A stretch of DNA of 61,190 bases from an uncultured Clostridia bacterium (lineage in GTDB: Bacteria > Bacillota > Clostridia > TANB77 > CAG-508). Positions 16,057 through 24,169 of this stretch are shown in pieces; within the stretch, counting starts at the first letter, position 1; every line of letters starts with the position of its first letter. The DNA lies in contig CALXAD010000007.1 of the NCBI GenBank assembly GCA_944386195.1, forward strand, positions 1 through 61,190, in the 5' to 3' direction. Below the pieces are notes generated by a model. The model saw only the letters and a list, made by a program, of their open reading frames with translations. It searched no databases and was not told the origin of the DNA. The position numbers were made by a program, and so were the translations under genes.

Positions 16057-16984
16057 TTGAAAGAATTGATAGTAGAAAAAGAAGAAGAAGGAAAAAGAAT
16101 AGATGCTTATTTAGCAGAAAAAGAAGATATATCAAGAGAACATGTGCAAAGATTAATAAAAGAGGAAAATATATTAGTAAATGGTAAAAATACAAAACCA
16201 GCATACAAGGTTCAAGAAAATGATAAAATTTCTATAGAAGAGGAAAAACCAAAAGAAATAGAATTAAAAGCACAAGATATACCAATAGAAATTATTTATC
16301 AAGATAATGACATAATAGTTGTAAATAAGCCAAAAGGAATGGTGGTTCATCCAGGAAATCGGAAATCCAGATGGAACATTAGTAAATAGTTTAATGGCAA
16401 TATGTAAAGACTCATTATCAGGAATAGGAGGAGAAATAAGACCTGGAATAGTTCACAGATTAGATAAAGATACATCAGGAGTATTAGTAGTTGCAAAAAA
16501 TGATAAAGCACATATAAATTTAAGTAATCAAATAAAAAATCACGAGGTAGAAAAAACATATATTGCATTAGTAAGGGGAATAGTAAAAGAAAATGAAGCA
16601 ACAATAAATATGCCAATAGGAAGAAATAAAAATGATAGAAAGAAAATGGCGGTAGAAAAAGATGGAAAAGAAGCAATTACTAATTTTAAAGTTCTAGAAA
16701 GATATCCAAAAGATAATTGTACATTATTAGAAGTAAAAATAGAAACAGGAAGAACACATCAAATAAGAGTACATTTATCACATATTGGATATCCAGTAAT
16801 TGGAGATGAAGTATATTCAAACGGAAAAAATAAATGGGGAATAAAAGGACAATGTTTGCATGCGAGAAAATTAAAATTTAAACATCCAATAACAGGAAAA
16901 GAAATGGAATTTGAAGCAGAATTACCAGAATATTTTAAAGATGTTTTGAGACAGTTGGGGACGGAGCTTTTTTGTCTCAAGTAA
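16057..16984 (+). CDS. rluD: Pseudouridine synthase RluD family, +1 frameshift required
   Basis: The joined frame (about 308 residues) matches large-subunit pseudouridine synthases, which isomerise uridines in helix 69 of 23S rRNA. An N-terminal S4 domain (GKRIDAYLAEKEDISREHVQRLIKEENILVNGK) is followed by the catalytic domain with motif RPGIVHRLDKDTSGVLVVAK (catalytic Asp) and GRTHQIRVHLSHIGYPVIGD. Frame 0 stops after a CGG at 16360; skipping the C restores HPGNGNPDGTLVNSL. It starts at TTG, two bases after the membrane protein gene. The last residues (RQLGTELFCLK) come from a hairpin repeat inserted at the 3' end. Confidence 0.9.
16360..16362 (+). other. In-frame CGG, +1 frameshift site 2 (rluD)
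   Basis: GGA AAT CGG AAA in frame 0; GGA AAT (C) GGA AAT CCA in frame +1. The +1 reading gives the family motif HPGNGNPDGT. Confidence 0.9.
16947..16979. repeat. Dispersed hairpin repeat of the GACAGTTGGGGAC type
   Basis: TGAGACA and TGTCTCA flank a GC-rich core containing GACAGTTGGGGACGG and a T run. I recognise this from memory as resembling a repeat scattered in clostridial genomes. Here it forms the end of the rluD coding frame and, with its T-rich arm, could act as terminator. Confidence 0.6.
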
Positions 16985-16996
16985 TTTGGAGGAAAA

Positions 16997-17726
16997 ATGG
17001 AAGAAAGATTACAAAAATATTTAGCAAATTGTCGGTGTATGTTCAAGAAGAAAGGCAGAAGAACTAATTATAGAAGGAAAAATAAGTGTAAATGGGAAAA
17101 TAGTAACAGAACTTGGAACTAAAATTAATCCTAAAAAAGATAAAGTAGTATATAATGGAAAAGAAGTAAAAGAATCAAAAGAACATGTATATATACTTTT
17201 AAATAAACCAATAGGATATGTAACTACTTTAAAGGACCAATTTAATAGAGATTCGGTATTAGATTTAGTAAAAGTAGAAAAAAGAGTAGTTCCTGTAGGA
17301 AGGCTAGATATGTATACATCAGGAGCATTAATTCTTACAGATGATGGAGATTTTGTATATAAAGTAACACATCCCAAACATGAAATAGAAAAAACATATA
17401 CAGTAACTTTAAAAGGAATAATAGGAAAAGAAAAGATAGAAAAATTAAGAAATGGTGTAAAAATAGATGATTATACAACAAAGCCAGCAAAGGTTAAAGT
17501 TTTAAAAATTGATAAGGAAAAAAATCAAACAAGATTAGAAATAATAATACATGAAGGAAAAAATAGACAGGTAAGAAAGATGTGTGAAGCAGTTGGTGGA
17601 AAGGTATTAGCACTTCATAGAAGTAGAATTGCAGGAATAGGTGTAAAAGACATTCCATTAGGAAAATGGAGATATTTAACTAAGGAAGAAGTTGGAAAAA
17701 TATTAAAAGGAAATATTGCAAAATAG
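16997..17726 (+). CDS. RsuA/RluB-family pseudouridine synthase, +1 frameshift required
   Basis: The joined frame (about 242 residues) has an S4 RNA-binding domain (about residues 1-60) and the RsuA/RluB catalytic core: LLNKPIGYVTTLKD, VVPVGRLDMYTSGALILTDDG (catalytic Asp in GRLDMYTSG) and IIHEGKNRQVRKMCEAVGG. These enzymes modify a single uridine of 16S or 23S rRNA. Frame 0 is diverted after codon 13 by CGG at 17033; dropping the C gives YLANCGVCSRRKAEELI, the normal start of the family. ATG 16997 has GGAGG upstream and follows rluD by 12 bases. Most of the protein, including all catalytic residues, lies after the shift. Confidence 0.88.
17033..17035 (+). other. In-frame CGG, +1 frameshift site 3 (rsuA/rluB family)
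   Basis: AAT TGT CGG TGT in frame 0; AAT TGT (C) GGT GTA TGT in frame +1. The +1 reading gives CGVCSRRKAEEL, the conserved S4-domain start. This is the only one of the eight sites where the glycine codon is GGT. Confidence 0.9.
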
Positions 17727-17778
17727 ATTACTAATATATATAATAGAAACAAACGTAAGATAAAAGGAGAAATAACAA

Positions 17779-18582
17779 ATGAATAATTTACAATTTGAAC
17801 CAGAAGGCTGGAATAATGAAATAACAAAGCTAGATAAAAATAATTGGAAATCATATATGGAAAATAATGAAACACTACAAGGTTTAGTAAAAAATTGTGA
17901 TGATAATTATAATTTGTATATAAAGTTTGAAAACGGCTTAACGGGAAAAATACCAAGAGATGAAATAGAAGCTATAAAAACAGGAGAAGATGGTTTACCA
18001 AAAACTAATTTATGTGTAGGTAAAGTACATAAATTTGTACAATTTAAAATAAAAGATAAATTAGATGATAATGAATTAATTTTATCTAGAAAACAAGTGC
18101 AAATAGAAGCAATGGATTGGGTAAAGAATAATTTACAAGTAGGACAAAAAGTAGATGGTATTGTAAAAAATATTGAACCTTATGGAGCTTTTGTTGAAAT
18201 AGGTGGAGGAGTTGTAGGTTTAATACATATAGAAGATTTATCAATAGCAAGAATAAAGACACCATATGAGAGAGTAAAAATTGGACAAAAGTTAGAAGTA
18301 GTGGTAAAATCTATAAATAGAGAACAAGGAAAAGTGATTTTATCATATAAAGAAACTTTAGGTACATGGGAAGAAAATGCTTCAAAGTTTAAAACAGGAA
18401 GTACTGTAGTAGGTAAAGTAAGAGAAACAGAGAAAAATAAAAACGGAATATTTATAGAACTTACACCTAATTTAGTAGGAATGGCTGAATATAAAGATGG
18501 ACTTACATATGGAGAAAATATAAATGTTTATATAAAAAAGATAGATTATAATAGAAAAAAAGTTAAACTACTAATAGTTTAA
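17779..18582 (+). CDS. S1 RNA-binding domain protein (short RpsA-like)
   Basis: This 267-residue protein has three OB-type S1-like repeats. The central one is canonical (VGQKVDGIVKNIEPYGAFVEIGGGVVGLIHIEDLS through VVVKSINREQGKVILSYKETLGTW). The others are weaker (QGLVKNCDDNYNLYIKFENGLTGKIP; GSTVVGKVRETEKNKNGIFIELTPNLVGMAEY). Such short S1 proteins in Clostridia resemble ribosomal protein S1 homologues and bind RNA. The start has AAAGGAG upstream. The stop is 16 bases from the next gene, suggesting a shared transcript. Confidence 0.8.
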   Translation: MNNLQFEPEGWNNEITKLDKNNWKSYMENNETLQGLVKNCDDNYNLYIKFENGLTGKIPRDEIEAIKTGEDGLPKTNLCVGKVHKFVQFKIKDKLDDNELILSRKQVQIEAMDWVKNNLQVGQKVDGIVKNIEPYGAFVEIGGGVVGLIHIEDLSIARIKTPYERVKIGQKLEVVVKSINREQGKVILSYKETLGTWEENASKFKTGSTVVGKVRETEKNKNGIFIELTPNLVGMAEYKDGLTYGENINVYIKKIDYNRKKVKLLIV

Positions 18583-18598
18583 AAAGGAGGAAGTAGAA

Positions 18599-19534
18599 AT
18601 GGTTGAAGATGATGAAATAAAAACTAAAATATCACCATTTGCAATAAGAGAAGGAGAATTAAAAGTATTTGATGGTAAAGATGGATATGTATCAATGAAC
18701 CAAATAGTACATAAAATAAATATTGGTCATATTAATGATGTCCATTTTGCCATTTTAGATTTAGTCAACGAATTTGAATTTATGACATCTAGACAAATTT
18801 ATCAAATGCTAGAAATAAAGGGAATAGATTTAAAATCACAAGATAAATTAAATAATAAATTAGAACAATTAGTAAGAACAAAAATATTAACAAGATATTA
18901 TTTTACATCTGAGGAAGGAAAAGGAATTTATCGTATATATTGTTTAGAAAAAATGGGGAAATATTTACTAAATTCTAAAGAAGTTGAATGTAAATGGCAA
19001 CCATCAGATAATATAAAACCTGTTCCAATGATAAAGAAAAGATTAGCAGGAAATCAAATTTTAATTGCATATCTTAGAAAAGTAAAAGCTTTTGATAGTT
19101 ATACAGTAAAGCCAGCAATTACAGCAAAAGTCGCAGGGAAGGTATTTAAAGCAACAGGAGGAGCTGTTAAATTAACTAAAAACAATAAATCAATACAATT
19201 TGTATTTGAAGTAATAAGAAGAGAAACTGATTGGAAAAAGAAATTAGTTGATAAAGTAAGACTATACAAAGATTTTTATGAGAATTTTGTTGCAGGTGAT
19301 TCAGGATTTTCATCAATTCCACAACTAATATTCTGTTGTGAAGATGAAAAACATATGGCAGAAATATTCAAAGAAATTGTAATGAATCAAGTGGAAATTC
19401 CTAAGATAAAATTGTATTTTACAACTGATTTAAGACAAAATGAAGAAACACTAGAAAATACTTTAGTTGAATTTAAATTAGTTGATGGAAAATACAAAAT
19501 GGAAAATGTAGAATTAAAATTATTAGGTATGTAA
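18599..19534 (+). CDS. Winged-helix, replication-relaxation-like protein
   Basis: The 311-residue protein has an N-terminal winged-helix segment (HFAILDLVNEFEFMTSRQIYQMLEIKG...LEQLVRTKILTRYYF). Its C-terminal part (LAGNQILIAYLRKV..., FVFEVIRRETDWKKKLVDKVRLYKDFYENF...PQLIFCCEDEKHMAEIFK) is laid out like replication-relaxation proteins of mobile elements, where this region is a restriction-like fold. AAAGGAGG precedes the ATG. A similar type of protein is encoded inside the murA element (35667). It may mark a small island of plasmid or ICE origin. Confidence 0.5.
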   Translation: MVEDDEIKTKISPFAIREGELKVFDGKDGYVSMNQIVHKINIGHINDVHFAILDLVNEFEFMTSRQIYQMLEIKGIDLKSQDKLNNKLEQLVRTKILTRYYFTSEEGKGIYRIYCLEKMGKYLLNSKEVECKWQPSDNIKPVPMIKKRLAGNQILIAYLRKVKAFDSYTVKPAITAKVAGKVFKATGGAVKLTKNNKSIQFVFEVIRRETDWKKKLVDKVRLYKDFYENFVAGDSGFSSIPQLIFCCEDEKHMAEIFKEIVMNQVEIPKIKLYFTTDLRQNEETLENTLVEFKLVDGKYKMENVELKLLGM

Positions 19535-19567
19535 AATATTCCAAATTGATGAATAAAGGAGATACAT

Positions 19568-19939
19568 ATGAAGAAAGCAGAAGAAAAACATTTAATAAAT
19601 GTTAATAAAAAAGGAATATTTAATAAAATAAAAATATTTTTGATGAAGTTATTTAGAAAATCTAAAAAAGATTTAAAAGAGGATTTATCAAAGATAGATA
19701 AAAACACTAAAAAAGAATCTTTTGTAAATTCAATAAAAATAGAAGAAAGTGAAGAAAAAGAATTACTAAGATTACAAGAACAATATCGTAAAGGAAAGAT
19801 TAAAGAAGAAGATTTAAGTAAAGAACAAATAGATAAATTATGTGATTTATATGATAGACAGATTGAAAATTTACAAAAGGAAATTAATATAAGAAAACAA
19901 GAAATACTAGAATATGTAAAGAAAATGATAACTGCATAA
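19568..19939 (+). CDS. Hypothetical coiled-coil protein
   Basis: The 123-residue, highly charged protein has a short hydrophobic patch (FNKIKIFLMKLF) and a long coiled coil in its second half (ESEEKELLRLQEQYRKGKIKEEDL, LCDLYDRQIENLQKEINIRKQEILEYVKK). It follows the winged-helix gene by 33 bases with AAAGGAGA upstream. The family is unrecognised; it is probably part of the same transcript. Confidence 0.5.
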   Translation: MKKAEEKHLINVNKKGIFNKIKIFLMKLFRKSKKDLKEDLSKIDKNTKKESFVNSIKIEESEEKELLRLQEQYRKGKIKEEDLSKEQIDKLCDLYDRQIENLQKEINIRKQEILEYVKKMITA

Positions 19940-19957
19940 ATTTATAAGGAGATATTT

Positions 19958-20173
19958 ATGGAAAGAAACGAAAATAAGGGAAGATTAATGTCAAGAGAAG
20001 AACAATTAGAGGCTTTAGAAAAAAGTATAATTTGGACAATGCGACACCAAAAACTATTGAGACAACGAGATGAAGAAATGAGAAAAAAATTTGAACAAGA
20101 AGCAAGAATTAGAAAGATGTTTAGAGATAATAAAATTATAAAAGAGACTGAACCAGAAGATGAGGAAAGATAG
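19958..20173 (+). CDS. Hypothetical small charged protein (71 aa)
   Basis: The 71-residue protein is almost entirely Arg, Lys, Glu and Gln and predicted helical (REEQLEALEKSIIWTMRHQKLLRQRDEEMRKKFEQEARIRK). AAGGAGA lies upstream, 18 bases after the previous stop, and a strong terminator follows. It is the last gene of the 18599-20173 group. Function unknown. Confidence 0.5.
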   Translation: MERNENKGRLMSREEQLEALEKSIIWTMRHQKLLRQRDEEMRKKFEQEARIRKMFRDNKIIKETEPEDEER

Positions 20174-20177
20174 AAGA

Positions 20178-20212
20178 TTAAAAAATACACTTCATATGAA
20201 GTGTATTTTTTT
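20178..20212 (+). terminator. Terminator of 18599-20173 gene group
   Basis: AAAATACACTTC pairs with GAAGTGTATTTT across an ATAT loop, with three more Ts following. Confidence 0.85.
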
Positions 20213-20297
20213 GTGTGAAAAAAATGCACAAAAAAGTAATAAAAATATATTATAATAAAAAAGTTCTAAAAAAAGTGAAATTTTTTTCATAAAGCTA

Positions 20298-20353
20298 TTG
20301 ACAATTGAATATACATTCAACTATAATAAAGATACAGTTGAGTATTTATTCAA
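20298..20353 (+). promoter_or_regulatory. Promoter with two ArsR/SmtB-type operators
   Basis: TTGACA at 20298 and TATAAT at 20322 are 18 bases apart. Between them lies the inverted repeat TTGAATATACATTCAA (20305-20320). A second, slightly imperfect copy, TTGAGTATTTATTCAA, is at 20338-20353, just downstream of the start point. ArsR/SmtB/CadC repressors bind such AT-rich repeats and release them on metal binding, so the operon is probably autoregulated. Confidence 0.75.
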
Positions 20354-20388
20354 TTATTGGCAATATAATTGGATAGAAAGGAGAAGAA

Positions 20389-20749
20389 ATGTCTAAAAAT
20401 GAGTTTATATGTGATTGTAATATAATCCATGAAGATATAGTAAAAGATACTTTAGGTAAATTGCCAGAAGATGATATATTTAATAAATTAGCAGAGTTTT
20501 TTAAGATACTTCGGAGATACAACAAGAGCAAAAATTTTATTTGCATTAGACCAAAATGAAATGTGTGTATGTGATATAGCAAACGTATTAGGAATGAGTA
20601 AATCTTCAATATCACATCAACTAGGAACTCTAAGAAGAATGAGCATAGTAAAATGTAGAAGACAAGGAAAAGAAGTTTATTATACAATTGATGATGACCA
20701 TGTAAAAGGCCTATTTGAATTAGGAATAGAACATATTGAACATAAGTAA
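20389..20749 (+). CDS. ArsR/SmtB-family metal-responsive repressor, +1 frameshift required
   Basis: The joined frame (119 residues) is a winged-helix ArsR repressor: FFKILGDTTRAKILFALDQNEMCVCDIANVLGMSKSSISHQLGTLRRMSIVKCRRQGKEVYYTIDDDHV. The MCVCDIA segment has the ELCVCDL-type cysteines used by CadC/ArsR to bind soft metals, and an N-terminal CDC pair (FICDCN) adds ligands. Frame 0 is diverted at codon 42 by CGG at 20512; dropping the C restores LGDTTRAKIL. It leads an operon with an HMA chaperone and a P1B ATPase, so it most likely senses Cd, Zn or Pb. Confidence 0.9.
20512..20514 (+). other. In-frame CGG, +1 frameshift site 4 (arsR)
   Basis: ATA CTT CGG AGA in frame 0; ATA CTT (C) GGA GAT ACA in frame +1. 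The +1 reading gives the conserved ArsR motif LGDTTRAKIL. Confidence 0.92.
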
Positions 20750-20762
20750 GGAGGAATTTATA

Positions 20763-20984
20763 ATGAGAAAAACATTTAAAGTAGAAGGATTAGATTGTGC
20801 AAATTGTGCTGCACAATTAGAAGAAGCAATAAAAAAAGTAGAAGGAGTAGATGATGCAACAGTTAATTTTATAACTCAAAAAATGACTGTAGAAAGCAGT
20901 TGTGAAGATGAGGAAGAATTATTTAAAAAATTAAAAAAAGCAACTAAAAGACAAGAGCCAGACGCAAAAATAAAGGAAATTTAG
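20763..20984 (+). CDS. HMA-domain metal chaperone (73 aa)
   Basis: A single ferredoxin-like heavy-metal-associated domain, with the metal site GLDCANCAAQLEEAIKKVEGV. It probably hands soft metal ions to the P1B ATPase encoded 12 bases downstream, which lacks its own N-terminal HMA domain. Thus the usual fused N-terminus is split off as a separate gene. AAGGAGG lies before ATG 20763. Confidence 0.88.
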   Translation: MRKTFKVEGLDCANCAAQLEEAIKKVEGVDDATVNFITQKMTVESSCEDEEELFKKLKKATKRQEPDAKIKEI

Positions 20985-20996
20985 GGGGATGACAAT

Positions 20997-22835
20997 ATGA
21001 AAAAGAAATTAATACAAATTATTATCTCTCTTATAATATTTTTAATAGCATTTATAGTACCATTTAAACAAGAGATAATAAATACAATTTTATTTGGAAT
21101 AAGTTATTTAATAGTAGGATTTGAAATACTTTGGAAAGCAATAAGAAATATTTTAAGAGGTAAAGTGTTTGATGAGAATTTTTTAATGGCAATTGCATCA
21201 GTAGGAGCTTTTGCAATAGGAGAATATTCAGAAGGAACAGCAGTTATGCTATTTTACCAAGTAGGAGAATTATTCCAAGATTATGCGGTTGATAAATCAA
21301 GAAAATCAATAGCAAGTTTAATGAATATAAGACCAGATGTAGCATATGTAAAACGTGATGGAAAGATTGAAAAAGTATCACCAGAAGAAGTAAAAATTGG
21401 GGAAAACATAGTAATAAAACCAGGAGAAAAAGTACCATTAGATGGAAAAGTTATAGAAGGAACATCAATGCTTGATACTTCAGCTTTAACAGGAGAATCT
21501 ATACCAAGAGATGTAAATGCGGGAGATGAAGTTTTAAGTGGATGTATAAATAAAAACGGAGCTTTAACAGTAGAAGTAGAAAAAGAATTTGGGGAATCTA
21601 CTGTTAGTAAGATATTAGATTTAGTTGAAAATGCAAGTAGTAGAAAAGCTAAGGCAGAAAACTTTATTACAAAGTTTGCTAAATATTATACCCCAATAGT
21701 AGTTATAACAGCACTTTTACTTGCAGTTATTCCGACGATTGTATTTGGATTTGAAACTTTCCAAGAATGGTTATATAGAGCTCTAACATTTTTAGTTGTA
21801 TCATGTCCATGTGCATTAGTAATATCAATTCCATTGGGATTCTTTGGTGGAATTGGAGGAGCTTCTAAAAAAGGAGTATTAGTTAAAGGAAGTAATTATT
21901 TAGAGGCTTTATCACAAGTAGAAATAGTTGTATTTGATAAAACAGGAACATTAACTAAAGGAATATTTGAAGTTCAAAAAATAGAAACAAAAGGCTTTTC
22001 AAAAGATGAATTATTGAAACTTGCAGCATATGCAGAAAGTTATTCTAACCATCCTATATCAGTATCATTAAAGAAAGCATATGGAAAAGAGATAGACCAA
22101 AAACTTATATCTAAATCAGAAGAGATTTCAGGACATGGAGTAAGAAGTGTAGTAAATGGAAAAGAAGTATTAGTTGGAAATGATAAATTAATGAAACAAA
22201 ACAATATAGATTATGCAGTATGTAATGATGTAGGAACAATACTTTATGTAGCAGTTGATGGTAAATTTGCTGGATATATTTTAATTGCAGATGAGATAAA
22301 AGAAGATGCAAAAGAAATTATTAGAAAATTAAAAGCAAATAATATTCAAAAAATTGTTATGCTTACAGGAGATAAGAAGGAAGTAGGAGAAAGCATAGCA
22401 AAAGAGCTTGGAATAGATATAGTCTATAGTGAGTTATTACCAGACCAAAAAGTAGAAAAAGTAGAAGAATTAATGAATGAAAAATCAAAAAGCGGAAAAT
22501 TAGTTTTTGTAGGTGATGGTATTAATGATGCCCCAGTACTTGCTATTTCAGACATAGGAATTGCAATGGGAGCATTAGGTTCAGATGCGGCAATAGAAGC
22601 AGCAGATATTGTAATTATGACAGATGAACCATCAAAAATAGATAATGCAATAAAGATTTCAAAAAAGACAATGAGAATAGTAAAACAAAATATTGTATTT
22701 GCAATTTTAATTAAAGTATTAGTGCTTTTATTAACAGCAATAGGATTAGGAACAATGTGGGAAGCAGTATTTGCAGATGTAGGAGTATTAGTTCTTGCAA
22801 TAATAAATTCATTAAGAGCACTAAGAGTAAAATAA
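20997..22835 (+). CDS. Heavy-metal P1B-type ATPase (ZntA/CadA type)
   Basis: This 612-residue efflux pump contains the actuator motif TGESIPR, the membrane metal site SCPCAL (about residue 270), the phosphorylation motif DKTGTLTKG (Asp near 315), the HP motif SNHPIS, MLTGDKKEVGE and the hinge GDGINDAP. CPC places it in the P1B family exporting Zn, Cd, Pb or Cu. The Lys/Asp residues in the last helices (ILIKVLVLLLTAIG, MWEAVFADVGVLVLAIINSLR) fit the Zn/Cd/Pb class. The N-terminal HMA domain is absent and supplied by the upstream gene. Confidence 0.92.
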   Translation: MKKKLIQIIISLIIFLIAFIVPFKQEIINTILFGISYLIVGFEILWKAIRNILRGKVFDENFLMAIASVGAFAIGEYSEGTAVMLFYQVGELFQDYAVDKSRKSIASLMNIRPDVAYVKRDGKIEKVSPEEVKIGENIVIKPGEKVPLDGKVIEGTSMLDTSALTGESIPRDVNAGDEVLSGCINKNGALTVEVEKEFGESTVSKILDLVENASSRKAKAENFITKFAKYYTPIVVITALLLAVIPTIVFGFETFQEWLYRALTFLVVSCPCALVISIPLGFFGGIGGASKKGVLVKGSNYLEALSQVEIVVFDKTGTLTKGIFEVQKIETKGFSKDELLKLAAYAESYSNHPISVSLKKAYGKEIDQKLISKSEEISGHGVRSVVNGKEVLVGNDKLMKQNNIDYAVCNDVGTILYVAVDGKFAGYILIADEIKEDAKEIIRKLKANNIQKIVMLTGDKKEVGESIAKELGIDIVYSELLPDQKVEKVEELMNEKSKSGKLVFVGDGINDAPVLAISDIGIAMGALGSDAAIEAADIVIMTDEPSKIDNAIKISKKTMRIVKQNIVFAILIKVLVLLLTAIGLGTMWEAVFADVGVLVLAIINSLRALRVK

Positions 22836-22943
22836 AACAGTTTTTTAGAAAAAAATATAAAAAATAAAGATGTATATATCAAAAAAGATGTATACATTTT
22901 TGTTAGAGTTTTACAAAAATATATGTCAATATTTAAATAAATG

Positions 22944-22972
22944 TTGACATATGAATTTATGATTCATATATT
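22944..22972 (+). promoter_or_regulatory. Promoter of the structured leader
   Basis: TTGACA at 22944-22949 and TATATT at 22967-22972 are 17 bases apart. The spacer contains ATGAATttATGATTCAT symmetry, and a TATGTCAA...TTGACATA repeat overlaps the -35 box, so a repressor could bind here. Confidence 0.55.
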
Positions 22973-22997
22973 ATTAATTAGTTAAAGCGACTCCTTC

Positions 22998-23059
22998 AAG
23001 TTGGGTGCATAAAATAATATTTTTGTATCCAACTAAATATTATTTTATGCACCTAACTT
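22998..23059 (+). promoter_or_regulatory. Long 25-bp inverted repeat in a leader
   Basis: Two 25-base arms (22998-23022 and 23035-23059) pair at nearly every position around a 12-base loop, with only a G/T mismatch near the base. It lies about 25 bases after a promoter and about 44 bases before a GTG start. It could be a regulatory RNA structure, a small MITE, or an attenuator. It has no U-tract, so it is not a simple terminator. Confidence 0.55.
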
Positions 23060-23102
23060 TTATAGAACTTAGGTGTAAATATACAAAAGAGGGAGGAAAA
23101 CT

Positions 23103-23270
23103 GTGGAAAAATACATAGGGATTGGATTTATAATTCTTTGCTTTGCCATATTAATATGGGTAATTGGAATTGTTAAATATCAATTACATATAGACAAAGA
23201 AAAAATTAATATCAGCCCTACCAAGACTGATATTAAAAATAAATCCGAAAAAGTTTTAACTAAAGAGTAA
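23103..23270 (+). CDS. Small membrane protein (55 aa)
   Basis: GAGGGAGG lies eight bases before GTG 23103. The 55-residue product has one strong membrane helix (IGIGFIILCFAILIWVIGIV) and a charged, Lys-rich C-terminus. It is preceded by the long leader hairpin and followed by a terminator, so it is an autonomous transcription unit. Family unknown; possibly a small regulatory or toxin-like membrane peptide. Confidence 0.55.
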   Translation: MEKYIGIGFIILCFAILIWVIGIVKYQLHIDKEKINISPTKTDIKNKSEKVLTKE

Positions 23271-23290
23271 GGCTTAGCCTTACTTTTTAT
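23264..23290 (+). terminator. Terminator of small membrane gene
   Basis: GTAAGGC and GCCTTAC form a 7-bp stem with a 3-base loop that overlaps the stop codon, followed by TTTTTAT. Confidence 0.65.
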
Positions 23291-23382
23291 ATTATATGTT
23301 AAAAAACAAATAATAATCATTTTATAAATTTATTATAATATTTTTAAACATAAAAGTCAACATTTAGAAAGTATTTTAATAT

Positions 23383-24120
23383 TTAATTAATTCCTAAAAT
23401 TTCCTTTGCTCTTTTTACATCATTATCATCTGCTTGTCTAACACCATCTAAAGGATATTTTAAACCAAGTTCTTTCCATTTAAATTCTCCGGCACTATGA
23501 TAAGGAAGTATTTCTACTTTTTGAACAGTTTTTAAAGAATTAATAAAATTTTTTAGTTTTAATAAGTCATTCTCATCATCAGTATATCCAGGAATTAAAA
23601 CTTGTCTAATCCACATAGGAATATTATTATCACTTAAATATTTAGCAAATTCAAGTTCTAGTTTATTAGACCTTCCAACTAATTCTTTACACTTTTCATC
23701 ATCAATATGTTTAATATCTAATAAAACTAAATCAGTAACCTTTAATAAATCTTTTATATCTTGAGTAATAGCAACCATTCCAGAAGTATCAATACAAGTG
23801 TGAATTCCTTCTTTTTTTAGTTTTGTAAATAATTCTAAAATAAACTTTACTTGTAATAAAGGTTCACCACCACTAATTGTAACACCACCATTAGGATAAA
23901 TATAATTTTTATATCTCATAATTTTATTAAATATATCATCTAAAGATTGATAATTTCCAAGATTTATATCCCAGGTATCTCGATTATGACAGTATTTACA
24001 TTCTAAATGGCAACCTTGTAAAAAAAGTACAAATCTTATTCCTGGACCATCTACTGTGCCAAAAGATTCAACAGAATGGACTTTTGCATAATATCTTAAA
24101 TCTTTTTTGTCATTTTCCAT
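23383..24120 (-). CDS. pflA: Pyruvate formate-lyase activating enzyme
   Basis: This radical SAM enzyme installs the glycyl radical on PflB under anoxia. The [4Fe-4S] motif is CHLECKYC; FGTVDGPGIRFVLFLQGC before it and GGVTISGGEPLLQ after it are characteristic. About 245 residues is the usual length. I prefer ATG at 24120, with AAGG nine bases upstream. The frame is open further up to an ATG at 24183 that overlaps pflB, but that would add an unusual 21-residue extension across a hairpin. It is encoded downstream of pflB, probably as one operon with reduced readthrough. Confidence 0.93.
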   Translation of the reverse strand: MENDKKDLRYYAKVHSVESFGTVDGPGIRFVLFLQGCHLECKYCHNRDTWDINLGNYQSLDDIFNKIMRYKNYIYPNGGVTISGGEPLLQVKFILELFTKLKKEGIHTCIDTSGMVAITQDIKDLLKVTDLVLLDIKHIDDEKCKELVGRSNKLELEFAKYLSDNNIPMWIRQVLIPGYTDDENDLLKLKNFINSLKTVQKVEILPYHSAGEFKWKELGLKYPLDGVRQADDNDVKRAKEILGIN

Positions 24121-24169
24121 GTTTATCATCCTTATTTCTATTTTAGAATTAAAAGGGAAGAAATCCCTT

